Source: Treponema sp.
Lineage (GTDB): Bacteria; Spirochaetota; Spirochaetia; Treponematales; Breznakiellaceae
Direction: 5' to 3'
NCBI GenBank assembly: GCA_031290325.1
Contig: JAITNU010000145.1
Coordinates: forward strand, 1 to 19,837
DNA length: 19,837 bases
Shown here: piece by piece, positions 7,031 through 15,200 of the stretch
How the letters are laid out: every line of letters begins with the position of its first letter
Position numbering within the stretch: position 1 is the stretch's first letter
Translations under genes and position numbers: made by a program
The notes under the pieces: generated by a model
The model's input: only the letters and a program-made list of their open reading frames with translations
Database searches by the model: none
What the model was told of the DNA's origin: nothing

Positions 7031-7840
7031 TTAATCAGGCACGTATCGCGCCAAAAATTCAACACGCATCCGCTGGACCGTATTGAAGGATGAAGGGATG
7101 CCAAGCTTTCTATCTTTAATAAAGATTTCCGTCTTTTTCCCCTCGATGGTATTGATCCTGTTCATTTCATGGACCACCACCTCGTACCAGCCATCAGGGG
7201 GGATTATCCGCCGTGCTAAAGCGGTGTCAAATACCAATACCCCAGCTCCGGTACTGACAAAAATTCCTCCCAGGTCTATTTCAACATTTCTGCCCAGGGC
7301 AGCCCCGGCCCCGGTGAAATCCCCGGCGGATATGGACGCCCGGATCCGGCTTGAACTTACCGGATCCGCACCATCAAATACCGGGGAAACAACCTCGGTT
7401 AGGATGCCCCGCTCTTCAGTCATGGCCCTGATACCAAGCGCGTCAGTATCAAGCCCGTACCCGCAGTGGAAATTACTGCCGATTGCCAGATACGACAGGT
7501 TCCCCCGGTCCATCAAAAGACCGATAAATTCCCGTCCTCTTAGTTTACTGAAATTTCCTGAAAAGTCAATCAGGACGGTTCGGGAAATCCCCAGTTGTTC
7601 AAAGGCTGCGAGCTTCTGGTCAAGGCTGAAAATATCCCCTTCATAGGTTTGGGGACTGAGTACCCACTTGGGGTTCTGCTTAAAGGTTATGACCGTGGGG
7701 CATGGTCCCCGGCTGACTATTTTGGCAATGAGGGCCTGATGCCCCCGGTGCACGCCGTCAAACACGCCGATGGTCATGGTGGCCTTTTCCTGCTCTCCGC
7801 CTTCGATAAATTCCTGCCAGTCAAGCACGCGCATAGACAT
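7031..7840 (-). CDS. ribF: RibF-type FAD synthetase, kinase domain divergent
   Basis: Bifunctional RibF phosphorylates riboflavin to FMN and adenylates FMN to FAD. The N-terminal adenylyltransferase domain is intact here: TIGVFDGVHRGHQALI (nucleotide-binding GxFDGxHxGH), GSNFHCGYG, and SSSRIRASISAGDF. The C-terminal region keeps a barrel-like outline (PPDGWYEVVV; MRVEFLARYVPD at the end). It lacks the riboflavin-kinase signature LGFPTAN and is shorter than usual (269 residues total against about 310). Kinase activity is therefore doubtful and the protein may act mainly as an FMN adenylyltransferase. The ATG at 7840 lies 20 bases inside the truB 3' end; a second ATG at 7834 is possible because neither has a strong Shine-Dalgarno. 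Confidence 0.87.
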   Translation of the reverse strand: MSMRVLDWQEFIEGGEQEKATMTIGVFDGVHRGHQALIAKIVSRGPCPTVITFKQNPKWVLSPQTYEGDIFSLDQKLAAFEQLGISRTVLIDFSGNFSKLRGREFIGLLMDRGNLSYLAIGSNFHCGYGLDTDALGIRAMTEERGILTEVVSPVFDGADPVSSSRIRASISAGDFTGAGAALGRNVEIDLGGIFVSTGAGVLVFDTALARRIIPPDGWYEVVVHEMNRINTIEGKKTEIFIKDRKLGIPSSFNTVQRMRVEFLARYVPD

Positions 7841-8768
7841 ATCCGTAGGACCACCCGCCGCGCTCTTGGGGAGCTTTTTTTTCTATGATTCCCACCAGCG
7901 TACCGGCAGTATCCCCGCCGCCGCTTTCACGAAACACCCCCGCAACACCCGGCTCCCCTGTTTTGGGGCAGGGAGCAGACCCGGCGGAGAGCTTCCCTTC
8001 ATCAATGAGCGTATCCAGGGGTTTACCGTGGATCATCTTGAGGGCAATAGTATCATCCACCAGCATCCAGGGCAGGGAGAGGGTTTTAAAGACCTGGATG
8101 TCGATAGGTTTCAAGGCCCTGACCAAAGCCGGGGAAACCCCCAGTTCAACCGCCTCGGAGACCGGGAACCCCGCGATATGGGTACGGTTCAGGGAGACCA
8201 GGTGCCCACGGGAACCTGCCGCACGGGCCAGATCCCGGGCCAGGGAGCGGATATAGGTCCCCTTTGAACAGTGCACCCGGATTCGAGCCAGAGGCGGTTC
8301 ATAGGAGCAAAGCTCCAGGGCATACACCGATACGGGCCGCTTGGGCAGGTCAACTGCGATGCCCTTCCGTGCGAGCCGTGATGCCCGCTCTCCTGCTACA
8401 TGGACCGCCGAATATTCCGGCGGCGCCTGGAGTATATCCCCTCGAAACAAGGAAAGCACCCCTTCCAGGGCTTCCCCAGTGGGGATAGGCCCTTCGGCAA
8501 TAGGGATTCCCTCTGGATCAAGGGTATCGGTTTCCACCCCGAAACGGATAAGCCCCTCGTACTGTTTATCAGCCCCTGAAACCCAGGAGGCAAGTTTTAC
8601 TGCCCTGCCGACCAGCACCAGGAGCAGCCCTGCGGCAAATTTATCCAGGGTACCTGTATGGCCAACCTTATTGGTGGCAAAGACCTTTTTCACCGTCCTC
8701 AGCGCCTCAAAGGAGGTGATTCCCGGTGTTTTATTCAGCAGTAATAAGCCGGAATACTCACCGGTCAT
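7821..8768 (-). CDS. truB: tRNA pseudouridine(55) synthase
   Basis: TruB converts U55 in the T-loop of tRNAs to pseudouridine. The 315-residue protein opens with GLLLLNKTPGITSFEALRTVKK and has the catalytic motif KVGHTGTLDKFAAGLL (catalytic Asp at about residue 42). Other family blocks are YEGLIRFGVETDTLDPEG, PPEYSAVHVAGERASRLAR and RVHCSKGTYIRSLARDL. The C-terminal ~60 residues are Gly/Ser-rich and not clearly a PUA domain. I chose the ATG at 8768, which has GAAGG eight bases upstream, over an in-frame GTG at 8777, which would sit directly against that site. It overlaps rbfA by 11 bases and ribF by 20. Confidence 0.95.
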   Translation of the reverse strand: MTGEYSGLLLLNKTPGITSFEALRTVKKVFATNKVGHTGTLDKFAAGLLLVLVGRAVKLASWVSGADKQYEGLIRFGVETDTLDPEGIPIAEGPIPTGEALEGVLSLFRGDILQAPPEYSAVHVAGERASRLARKGIAVDLPKRPVSVYALELCSYEPPLARIRVHCSKGTYIRSLARDLARAAGSRGHLVSLNRTHIAGFPVSEAVELGVSPALVRALKPIDIQVFKTLSLPWMLVDDTIALKMIHGKPLDTLIDEGKLSAGSAPCPKTGEPGVAGVFRESGGGDTAGTLVGIIEKKAPQERGGWSYGYVYARA

Positions 8769-9147
8769 CCGCCGCACCTTCGTTCACTTCAGCTTCGTTC
8801 ACCTCAACCAAACGGTCGATCTTTTGTATCAAATCAAATCCTTCCCTGATACCTGTATCCTCATGGAAACGAAGCCGGGGAGTTTGGCGTATGTGCATAA
8901 CACTGGCAAGCTGGGCCTGTATGAATCCGGCGGCCTTTTGCAAGCCCTCGACACCCCGCGTCAGGTTTCCCTGGGGCTTAACCGTTGAAACGTAGACCTC
9001 GGCCCAGGTCAAATCCCGGGACACTGAGACCCTTGTGATGGAAAGGAAGGGATTCACCCGCGGGTCCTTGATTTTACCTTCTACAATGAAGGCGCCTATC
9101 TTTTCCTGGATAAGCCGTCCGACCCGTTCTGTTCTGTATTCTGCCAT
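8758..9147 (-). CDS. rbfA: 30S ribosome-binding factor A
   Basis: This 129-residue RbfA is a KH-fold assembly factor that binds immature 30S subunits and helps process the 5' end of 16S rRNA. Family features are the opening YRTERVGRLIQEKIGAFI, the segment DPRVNPFLSITRVSVSRDLTWAEVYVS, and RQTPRLRFHEDTGIREG near the C-terminus. The start is preceded by AAGGA at suitable spacing. It is the first clear gene of the operon. In many bacteria infB lies immediately upstream, but here a chemoreceptor occupies that side. Confidence 0.95.
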   Translation of the reverse strand: MAEYRTERVGRLIQEKIGAFIVEGKIKDPRVNPFLSITRVSVSRDLTWAEVYVSTVKPQGNLTRGVEGLQKAAGFIQAQLASVMHIRQTPRLRFHEDTGIREGFDLIQKIDRLVEVNEAEVNEGAADDR

Positions 9148-9556
9148 ATAATCCTTAAAAAGATAGTATGGGGAAAATTACCATAAAGCGCAATACGGTA
9201 AATGAGCCATTTTTTTCGTCTATGCGGTGCATCATTGCAGTTGATGCATCCGCCATACACATTCTTCCATGGTCTTCACGACATACCGGCTTAATTTGCT
9301 CTATTGATTCCTTTACCACCGGTGATTTCCCACTTTCCTGACCGTCTTTCACCGTAACTCACTCCGGAACCCGCGCTGTCCCAGCGTGGTCGGTTTCCGG
9401 GATCCCGCCTGCACATTCCGGGGAGCCTGCGGCGGCGCTGATTGTGGGGTCCCGTCCAGATACAGGGTTCTAAAAAACTGGTTGTATACAGCTTGACAGA
9501 CCCACCGGTCCCTGTCAAGGGAGTGTTGCACTTCGTGATTGAATCCGGGGTTTCTT
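9148..9556 (-). promoter_or_regulatory. Long leader of the rbfA-lptG operon
   Basis: About 400 nt separate the predicted transcription start (near 9550) from rbfA, with no convincing gene. A hairpin lies close to the start: CTTGACA (9492-9498) pairs with TGTCAAG (9513-9519), with an inner GACC/GGTC stem (9499-9502/9507-9510). A T-run follows in the minus RNA about 17 nt beyond the hairpin. A second stem, TGCATCA/TGATGCA, is at 9228-9248. The region is GC-rich in the middle. No known riboswitch or leader family was recognised. Confidence 0.35.
9155..9352 (-). CDS. Possible small ORF upstream of rbfA (doubtful)
   Basis: A 65-codon frame starts at a GTG with GGAG about nine bases upstream and ends eight bases before the rbfA start. 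Codon use is not obviously non-coding, and the product ends in a hydrophobic stretch (FTVLRFMVIFPILSF). I recognise no family. It lies inside the predicted leader of the rbfA operon, so it could be a leader peptide, a remnant, or chance. Confidence 0.18.
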   Translation of the reverse strand: MKDGQESGKSPVVKESIEQIKPVCREDHGRMCMADASTAMMHRIDEKNGSFTVLRFMVIFPILSF

Positions 9557-9585
9557 AGTATACTATCTCCCCTTTTTTTTTGCAA
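9557..9585 (-). promoter_or_regulatory. Strong sigma-70-type promoter of the rbfA operon
   Basis: On the minus strand TTGCAA (9585-9580) is separated by exactly 17 bp from TATACT (9562-9557). An uninterrupted A-tract fills the upstream part of the spacer. This is the best promoter match between the chemoreceptor stop and rbfA. A near-palindrome CTGTACTAGTTCAG at 9604-9617 lies 18 bp further upstream. Confidence 0.6.
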
Positions 9586-9658
9586 CCCCTTATTTAAAAA
9601 TGGCTGTACTAGTTCAGTATACTTTGTGGATCACCACCCTTTATCGTTTTGGTAAAAC

Positions 9659-11770
9659 TCATTCCACCTTGAAGCGGGATACCTCTTTCACCAGAATGTC
9701 GATGTTATCCTTGTTCTGCTCGCTTAACTCGTTCACCCGGCTCACCGCTATATTGATCTGATCTGCGCCGTTCGCCATATCGTTCATGCCGTTGTTGATT
9801 TCAGACGTCACAGACTCAAGGTTGCGGCTCTCCTCAATGACTTTTTTGCTTCCGGTCTGTATTTCGCCGGAATCAAACTTGACCCGGCTGGTGATGAAGT
9901 TCAGTTTGCCTATCACTTCCAGAATCTGCTGACTGCCGATACCCTGCTCTTCCATAGCTGCGCGAATAGTGGCCTCCTGCTCCGACACCGTCTTCACGCC
10001 GGAATCAATGGCTTCAAACTCTTTCAACACCGTGTTAGTTGATGCGCTGATCTTATCTATTGAACTGGTAATCTGTTTGAGTACCGTGCTGATGGTCTTG
10101 GATTGCTCACCGGAAGATTCAGCGAGCTTGCGGATTTCGTCAGCAACGACCGCGAAGCCTTTGCCTGCTTCTCCGGCGTGAGCGGCTTCTATGGCGGCGT
10201 TCATCGATAAAAGATTGGTCTGGCTGGCGATATTTTCCATGACCGCGTTGATTTCAAGCAGGCCGGCAGATTGACGGGCGATTTCCTGAATGTCAGTTAC
10301 CACTTCCTGAAGTCCATTCCTTCCAACTTCAGAGGCGCTTGCCAAATGTTGAACGTTTTCGACATTCTTAATCAGCGTTTGCGTGATGGACTTGATGTTT
10401 GCCAGCATTTCTTCGATGGCCGCTGAGGATTGCCCGACGCTATCGTTTTGTTCTGCGATGCGCTTGTTGAGCTTGCCAATATTGACCGTGATTTGTTCCA
10501 TAGCGCCATTGGTCTCAGTAATGCTGGTTGCCTGATTATGACTCTGCTCCTTGACGCTCCGGATGTTGGCGGTAATTTCATTAATCGCGGTGGCGGTCTC
10601 GGTCATGTTACTCGATAAGTCATTGCTGATGTCAAAAAGAGCCTGGGTTTGTTTTTTGATAATATTGATAATGTGGCTGATTTTTTCTATCGTGAGGTTA
10701 AAATAATGCGCCAGTTCGCCGATTTCATTGTTTGCCTTAATATCAAGCGTCCGCGTTAAATCGCCCTCGCCTTCGGAAATGTCTTTTAATAAAACAGAGA
10801 CCGTTTCAATGGGTTTAATGGAACGTCTCACGACTATAATAAGAATAACGGAGAGAACCGCGATAGCGATAAGCGCGCTGATAATCGAGGTCAATATCAC
10901 GCGGTTGAGTTTGGTAAATAACAAGGACAGCGGAATAGTCGAAACAAGCGTCCAGTTCGCGGAGGGAATTTTAGCGGAATAAATGAGGATGCTTCCGTTA
11001 TTCTCAAAAAAATTGGCGCTATTCAGCACGCGGGCACGGTAAGACTCAAGCCCGTTATCTGTAAAAAAATCTTTTTTCATCACCGCGTCGTTATCCGCAT
11101 TGGTAATGTAGCGCCCGGAACTGTGTAACAAATAGGTTTGCAGTCCGGGTATCCCCGAATCAGCGTTAACCATCGCGCTCAAGGTTGCTATAGAAAGATT
11201 TTCTGAAATAACACCGACATCGCGGTTCTGGCGGTCGTACACAATTTTCGCCGTGGCGGTAACGAGCAAACCGGTTGCCGCGTCAATATAAGGGTCGGTA
11301 AAGATGGTTTTACCACCTGCGGCTCTTGCGTCTTTATACCATGAGCGGGAAGTATTATCCCAGTCAGCCGGCGGACGGAAATCAGTGCTGAAAACCACAT
11401 AATTACCTGGATCAAACCAGCGGCCATTATTGGAACAATACATCAGCATCACATCGGCAATCGTGTTCTGCATAATCGCGAAAAAATCATGGATGGCGTT
11501 TTCGTCAACAGGGTTCCCGTTTAAGTGTTCCACCATATAAGGCGCCGCGCCAATAGCCGCATGATCGAGAAGCAGGACGCGGGCGTCGAGCTGGTCGCTG
11601 ATGTTATCCCGCAGATGATCGATTTTTTCGTTGATGGCCACCATCAGCTCCTCCTCTACGATAGTGCGGAAGCGGACGATAAAAATCACCGACAAAAGCA
11701 GGACCACGCTTATTACGCCTGCCAGAAAAATACTTACCAGCATAACGATAAGTGAATGTTTTTTCTGCAT
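9659..11770 (-). CDS. Methyl-accepting chemotaxis protein with dCache sensor
   Basis: This 703-residue transmembrane chemoreceptor signals through CheW/CheA to the flagellar motor. Membrane segment 1 is at residues ~5-30 (VMLVSIFLAGVISVVLLLSVIFIV). A periplasmic double-Cache domain follows (~35-285), with SRSWYKDA and TDPYIDAATG motifs. Membrane segment 2 is ~290-312, a HAMP domain lies around IKPIETVSVLLKDISEGEGDLTRTL, and a long coiled-coil signalling domain carries the hairpin tip GKGFAVVADEIRKLAESSGEQSKTI. No CheR-binding pentapeptide is seen at the C-terminus (SRFKVE). The ATG at 11770 is preferred: AGGAG lies nine bases upstream, whereas the in-frame TTG at 11779 touches that site. It is a single-gene unit, visibly more AT-rich upstream than its neighbours. 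Confidence 0.95.
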   Translation of the reverse strand: MQKKHSLIVMLVSIFLAGVISVVLLLSVIFIVRFRTIVEEELMVAINEKIDHLRDNISDQLDARVLLLDHAAIGAAPYMVEHLNGNPVDENAIHDFFAIMQNTIADVMLMYCSNNGRWFDPGNYVVFSTDFRPPADWDNTSRSWYKDARAAGGKTIFTDPYIDAATGLLVTATAKIVYDRQNRDVGVISENLSIATLSAMVNADSGIPGLQTYLLHSSGRYITNADNDAVMKKDFFTDNGLESYRARVLNSANFFENNGSILIYSAKIPSANWTLVSTIPLSLLFTKLNRVILTSIISALIAIAVLSVILIIVVRRSIKPIETVSVLLKDISEGEGDLTRTLDIKANNEIGELAHYFNLTIEKISHIINIIKKQTQALFDISNDLSSNMTETATAINEITANIRSVKEQSHNQATSITETNGAMEQITVNIGKLNKRIAEQNDSVGQSSAAIEEMLANIKSITQTLIKNVENVQHLASASEVGRNGLQEVVTDIQEIARQSAGLLEINAVMENIASQTNLLSMNAAIEAAHAGEAGKGFAVVADEIRKLAESSGEQSKTISTVLKQITSSIDKISASTNTVLKEFEAIDSGVKTVSEQEATIRAAMEEQGIGSQQILEVIGKLNFITSRVKFDSGEIQTGSKKVIEESRNLESVTSEINNGMNDMANGADQINIAVSRVNELSEQNKDNIDILVKEVSRFKVE

Positions 11771-11864
11771 TACTAGCAACTCCTCTCATTGTATTACCTG
11801 TTTATCAAACACAACGCTCCATATTCATTTTTTATCATAGACCGCAAAGTATCCCCTTGAATTT

Positions 11865-11956
11865 TTGTACTGTTCATGGACCCGTATATAGTGTATATTA
11901 TATCTATACGCGCTGCATATAGCGTATACATTCTAGGAATCCATGAACAGTTACAA
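11865..11956. repeat. 92-bp inverted-repeat element upstream of the chemoreceptor
   Basis: The left arm TTGTACTGTTCATGGA (11865-11880) is matched by the reverse complement of 11940-11956, with a single one-base bulge. Inside is a second perfect 7-bp stem, TATACGC (11905-11911) against GCGTATA (11922-11928). The interior is very AT-rich, with several TATA-like boxes. It could be a large mRNA hairpin, an operator, or a MITE-like insertion. I see no clear target-site duplication. Confidence 0.55.
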
Positions 11957-11981
11957 ATAATATTCCTAATAAAGCATTTAA

Positions 11982-12010
11982 AAAATATACCCGATTAAAA
12001 AATTTGTCAA
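11982..12010 (-). promoter_or_regulatory. Probable promoter of the chemoreceptor gene
   Basis: On the minus strand a consensus TTGACA (12010-12005) is followed after 17 bp by TATTTT (11987-11982); a TATATT at 15-bp spacing is the alternative -10. It would start transcription near 11975. The leader would be about 200 nt and include the inverted-repeat element at 11865-11956. Confidence 0.5.
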
Positions 12011-12108
12011 CAAAAAAATGAAAAAGACAAAACTTTTGGTAATTTAAGGTTATGCCTTGATAATCATCTGAAAAGTAGTATGATAACAAGCATAAAAACT
12101 TCGATTTC

Positions 12109-12193
12109 GGTATCTGCCGCTCTACTTGCGGAACTTGTCCTTTTTAACAAGAACGGCAATGTTTCCGATACCAGGCCCCATGGTGAAATGGGG
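12109..12193. repeat. Nested inverted repeats downstream of addA
   Basis: GGTATC (12109-12114) pairs with GATACC (12167-12172); immediately inside, TGCCG (12115-12119) pairs with CGGCA (12154-12158); and innermost CTTGT (12134-12138) pairs with ACAAG (12147-12151). A separate perfect stem, CCCCAT/ATGGGG with a six-base loop, lies at 12176-12193. On the minus strand this follows the addA stop, and a TTTTT run comes after the nested structure. It may act as an elaborate 3' end or terminator for the addB-addA operon, or as a small structured RNA. Confidence 0.45.
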
Positions 12194-12211
12194 TGAATTA
12201 TACCCGGTTCA

Positions 12212-15200
12212 CTATACTTTTAGTGCGTCAACCATCTTTTCAATGTCCACCGATTTGAGGTAGGGGGTCAGCTCCACCGCGTTTCCACTGCGGAGATAGA
12301 AGATCCAGGAACGAACCGGTTTACCGAATATATCCGATACTGCCCGTTCATAGACCGCGAGCTGTCCGGCGTGACGGAGGGGTTCCTCGATGTGGTCGGT
12401 CTTAAAGTCCACCACATAGATTGCCGGTTCATGGGGGGCCACTTCAAAGAGCAGATCGATCTGGCCGCTTATCCTCCGTCCCTTGGATTGAACGAAGCTC
12501 AGGAAGGGGAATTCTGTCTCCCGGTATGAAGCAGTCATACCCAGCTTGCCCAGTTCGGAATTGAGAAACCCTTCGGCCATGGTGTGGGCTGCTTCCCAGA
12601 CTAGGGAAACATGGGTTTCATGTAAGCGCGCGAGGAGTTTCGGAAGGATACGGGGCTTTTTTCCGTTGAACCGGGCATCCAGAAAACCGTGGACCAGGGT
12701 ACCGAAATCGGCGGGCTTAAGCCCTGCGTACTCAAGGATACGGTCAATCCGGTCGGTCTCCACGGCGCCGGCTTCATCATCAAAAAGGGTCCCATGATAC
12801 AGTCTGCTCTGCAGGCTGCTGGCGGGGATGCTGTCCGGTCTTCCATGGGGGGTACTTATCAGCTTGGCACCGGCGTAGAAGGGAGCAGCGGCTTCCACCG
12901 CCTGCCTCATGGGGAGCGGCTGGGACTGTTTGTGCGCCTGGAGTTCCCGAGGTACCTGTTGAGACACGGGGATTTTCTGGATTGAAAAAGGCGGCTGCTC
13001 ATCATTCTGGGGCGCCAGCACTGGAAGCAGGAGATCAAGAAAACTGGAAATGCTGTGCTCCTCCCTTTTTTCCCGTAATTGAACCAGCCGTTCCCGGATA
13101 AAAGCCTCCGTATATTCCTGATGTTCCAGGAGTTCCTGTTCATTCTTGGTGGGAGGCGGCAGGGTGGCGCTGATAAAGAGGGCACTTTCCGCACGGGTCA
13201 TGGCAACGTAGAGCAGCCGGCGCAGTTCGGCAACCTGTTTCTGTTTTTCCTCTTCTTGCTGGAGCTTGAAAAAATAGTTGCCGCTGTTGGTGGGGAGTTC
13301 TTCTGCCTGGGGCAGATTGAGGGTGATTCCCCAGGTTTCGCTGAAGTAAACCGATTTGGTGTTGGTTTCAGATTTCACGGTACTGCCGCAGCCGTATACA
13401 AAGACCACTGGGAATTCGAGGCCCTTACTCTTGTGGATGGACATGAACCGCACCCCGGGTTCCCGTTCCGCAGGGAGCGTCAGGTCATCAGGGCGTTCCT
13501 CTTGGCTGATGAGAGCCGCCAGATAATCGAGAAAGTCCGCCAGGGTTTTCCCCCGGCGGTCAGTATCCCGGGCAAGCTCAAAAAAGAGGTCGAAGAGTTC
13601 GGTGTAGACCTGGGAATCCGAGGACCAGAGCGTTTCGTACCGGTACCCCTCATCATACCAGAGCTTGGTTAAGAGGCTCGTAACCGGCAGGGTGCAGGCG
13701 GCCTTTGCCAAAGCCTGGTACCGCGCCCGGCCCATCCGGTACAGTTCCCGTTCTGCTTCAGGGATTCGGTCTTCCAGGGCCTCATCAAAGGGGATGGCGT
13801 TTTCACTGGTTTCCTGCAGCATACACACCGACAGGGTCAGGTCGCTGAGGCGCATAAAAGGGGAGCGGATGAGGGCGGAGTATGCGACGCGATCATCAGG
13901 ATATACCAGGAGCCGCAGGAAGTTGTAGAGATCGTTGATAGGGGCATCGTTGAAAATGCCTATGGGCCGGTCCGCATTGTAGGGGATACGGGCTCGTTTA
14001 AACTGTTTTTCCAAAGACTGTTGATGGGAATAGGAACGCTGCAGCACCGCGAAATCGCTATACGTACAGGCCCGCTGGATGAAGCCCTCCCGATCCTGCA
14101 CAAGGTATCCCCCATCGACCATTTCCCGGATCTTCCCGGCGATGAAAGCCGCCTCAATATCATCAGAAGAACGCCACTGGGGATCATCTTGGGGCACGTG
14201 GTTTTTATCAAGAAAACAAAAATGAACCGGCGGCTTTGCCAGGTCTTGGGGATCGATTGAGCGGGAGGAATGAACCGGGGCATAGCGGGCCTCAAAATCC
14301 GCGGTATTTTCTTCCACCAGCGGGAATACTCCGGGACAGGCCATACCGCCGAAGATCCGGTTAAAGGCCGCGATGAGTATAGGCTTGGACCGGTAATTGT
14401 GGATCAAGCTCAGGGTAGCTCCACCGGAATGGGCCGGCAGGGTCTCGGCGAGACTGCGGAACACTGACACGTCGGCGCCCCGGAACCGGTAGATGGACTG
14501 TTTCTCGTCCCCTACAAAGAAGAGCTTGTCCGGGCAGAGTTCCGCTGGGCTGGGGATCCCCAGGGCCTTCCGGTCCGGCTCCTCGGCAAGGAGAAAAATC
14601 AGATCCCGCTGAAGGCCGTTATTGTCCTGGAATTCATCGATCATGATGGCCCTGATTTCATCTTTATAAACCTGCCGGATATCAGGGTACTGGGCCAATG
14701 CATCCACCGCCAGGTGGCTTATATCATCGAAAGTTAAAATCCCGGCCTCCCGCTTCTGCTGGTTGCATTGGCACTGAAACTCATGGACCAGGGGAAACAC
14801 CGCCGCGATAATATCAGCCTGGAGGACGATATTGGCGATGGATTCCAGTTCCCCATAGCGGGTGTTCCTGAGTTCTTTTATACATTCCTTGATAATGGCA
14901 AACTCACCGGAATTGCCCCCGCTGAGGTTAATGGATGTGAGCTGTAAGAGCCGGTTAAAATACCCGGCAATGTGCTGCCGCAGGGCCGCTTCATCAAACT
15001 CCGTTCTGGTCGGGCCGGAACAAAAGCCGCTTTTTTCCAGCAGGGGTCTGATATCAGGAGCAGGCGGCATGGGGGTCTGCAAGAGTTCGTTCAGATTGAG
15101 GTATAATTTGCCGGTTTTTTTTGTTACCTGCTTGAGTTCCTGGGTGATGGTCTCCAGGAACAGTTCCACCCCTTGGGTTTCAGTGTGCCACTTGGCAAGG

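Noticed and set aside
9291..9585. Two minus-strand ORFs (9291-9518 and 9349-9585) upstream of rbfA
   Set aside because: They overlap each other in different frames, one begins inside the -35 box of the operon promoter, and neither resembles a known family.
9604..9617. Near-palindrome CTGTACTAGTTCAG upstream of the rbfA promoter as an operator
   Set aside because: It is a single imperfect copy without a second box or a known consensus. It is too weak to call beyond mention.
11904..12089. Minus-strand 61-codon ORF upstream of the chemoreceptor
   Set aside because: It spans the predicted promoter and part of the inverted repeat, is very AT-rich with a Phe/Tyr/Leu bias expected by chance, and has no ribosome site.
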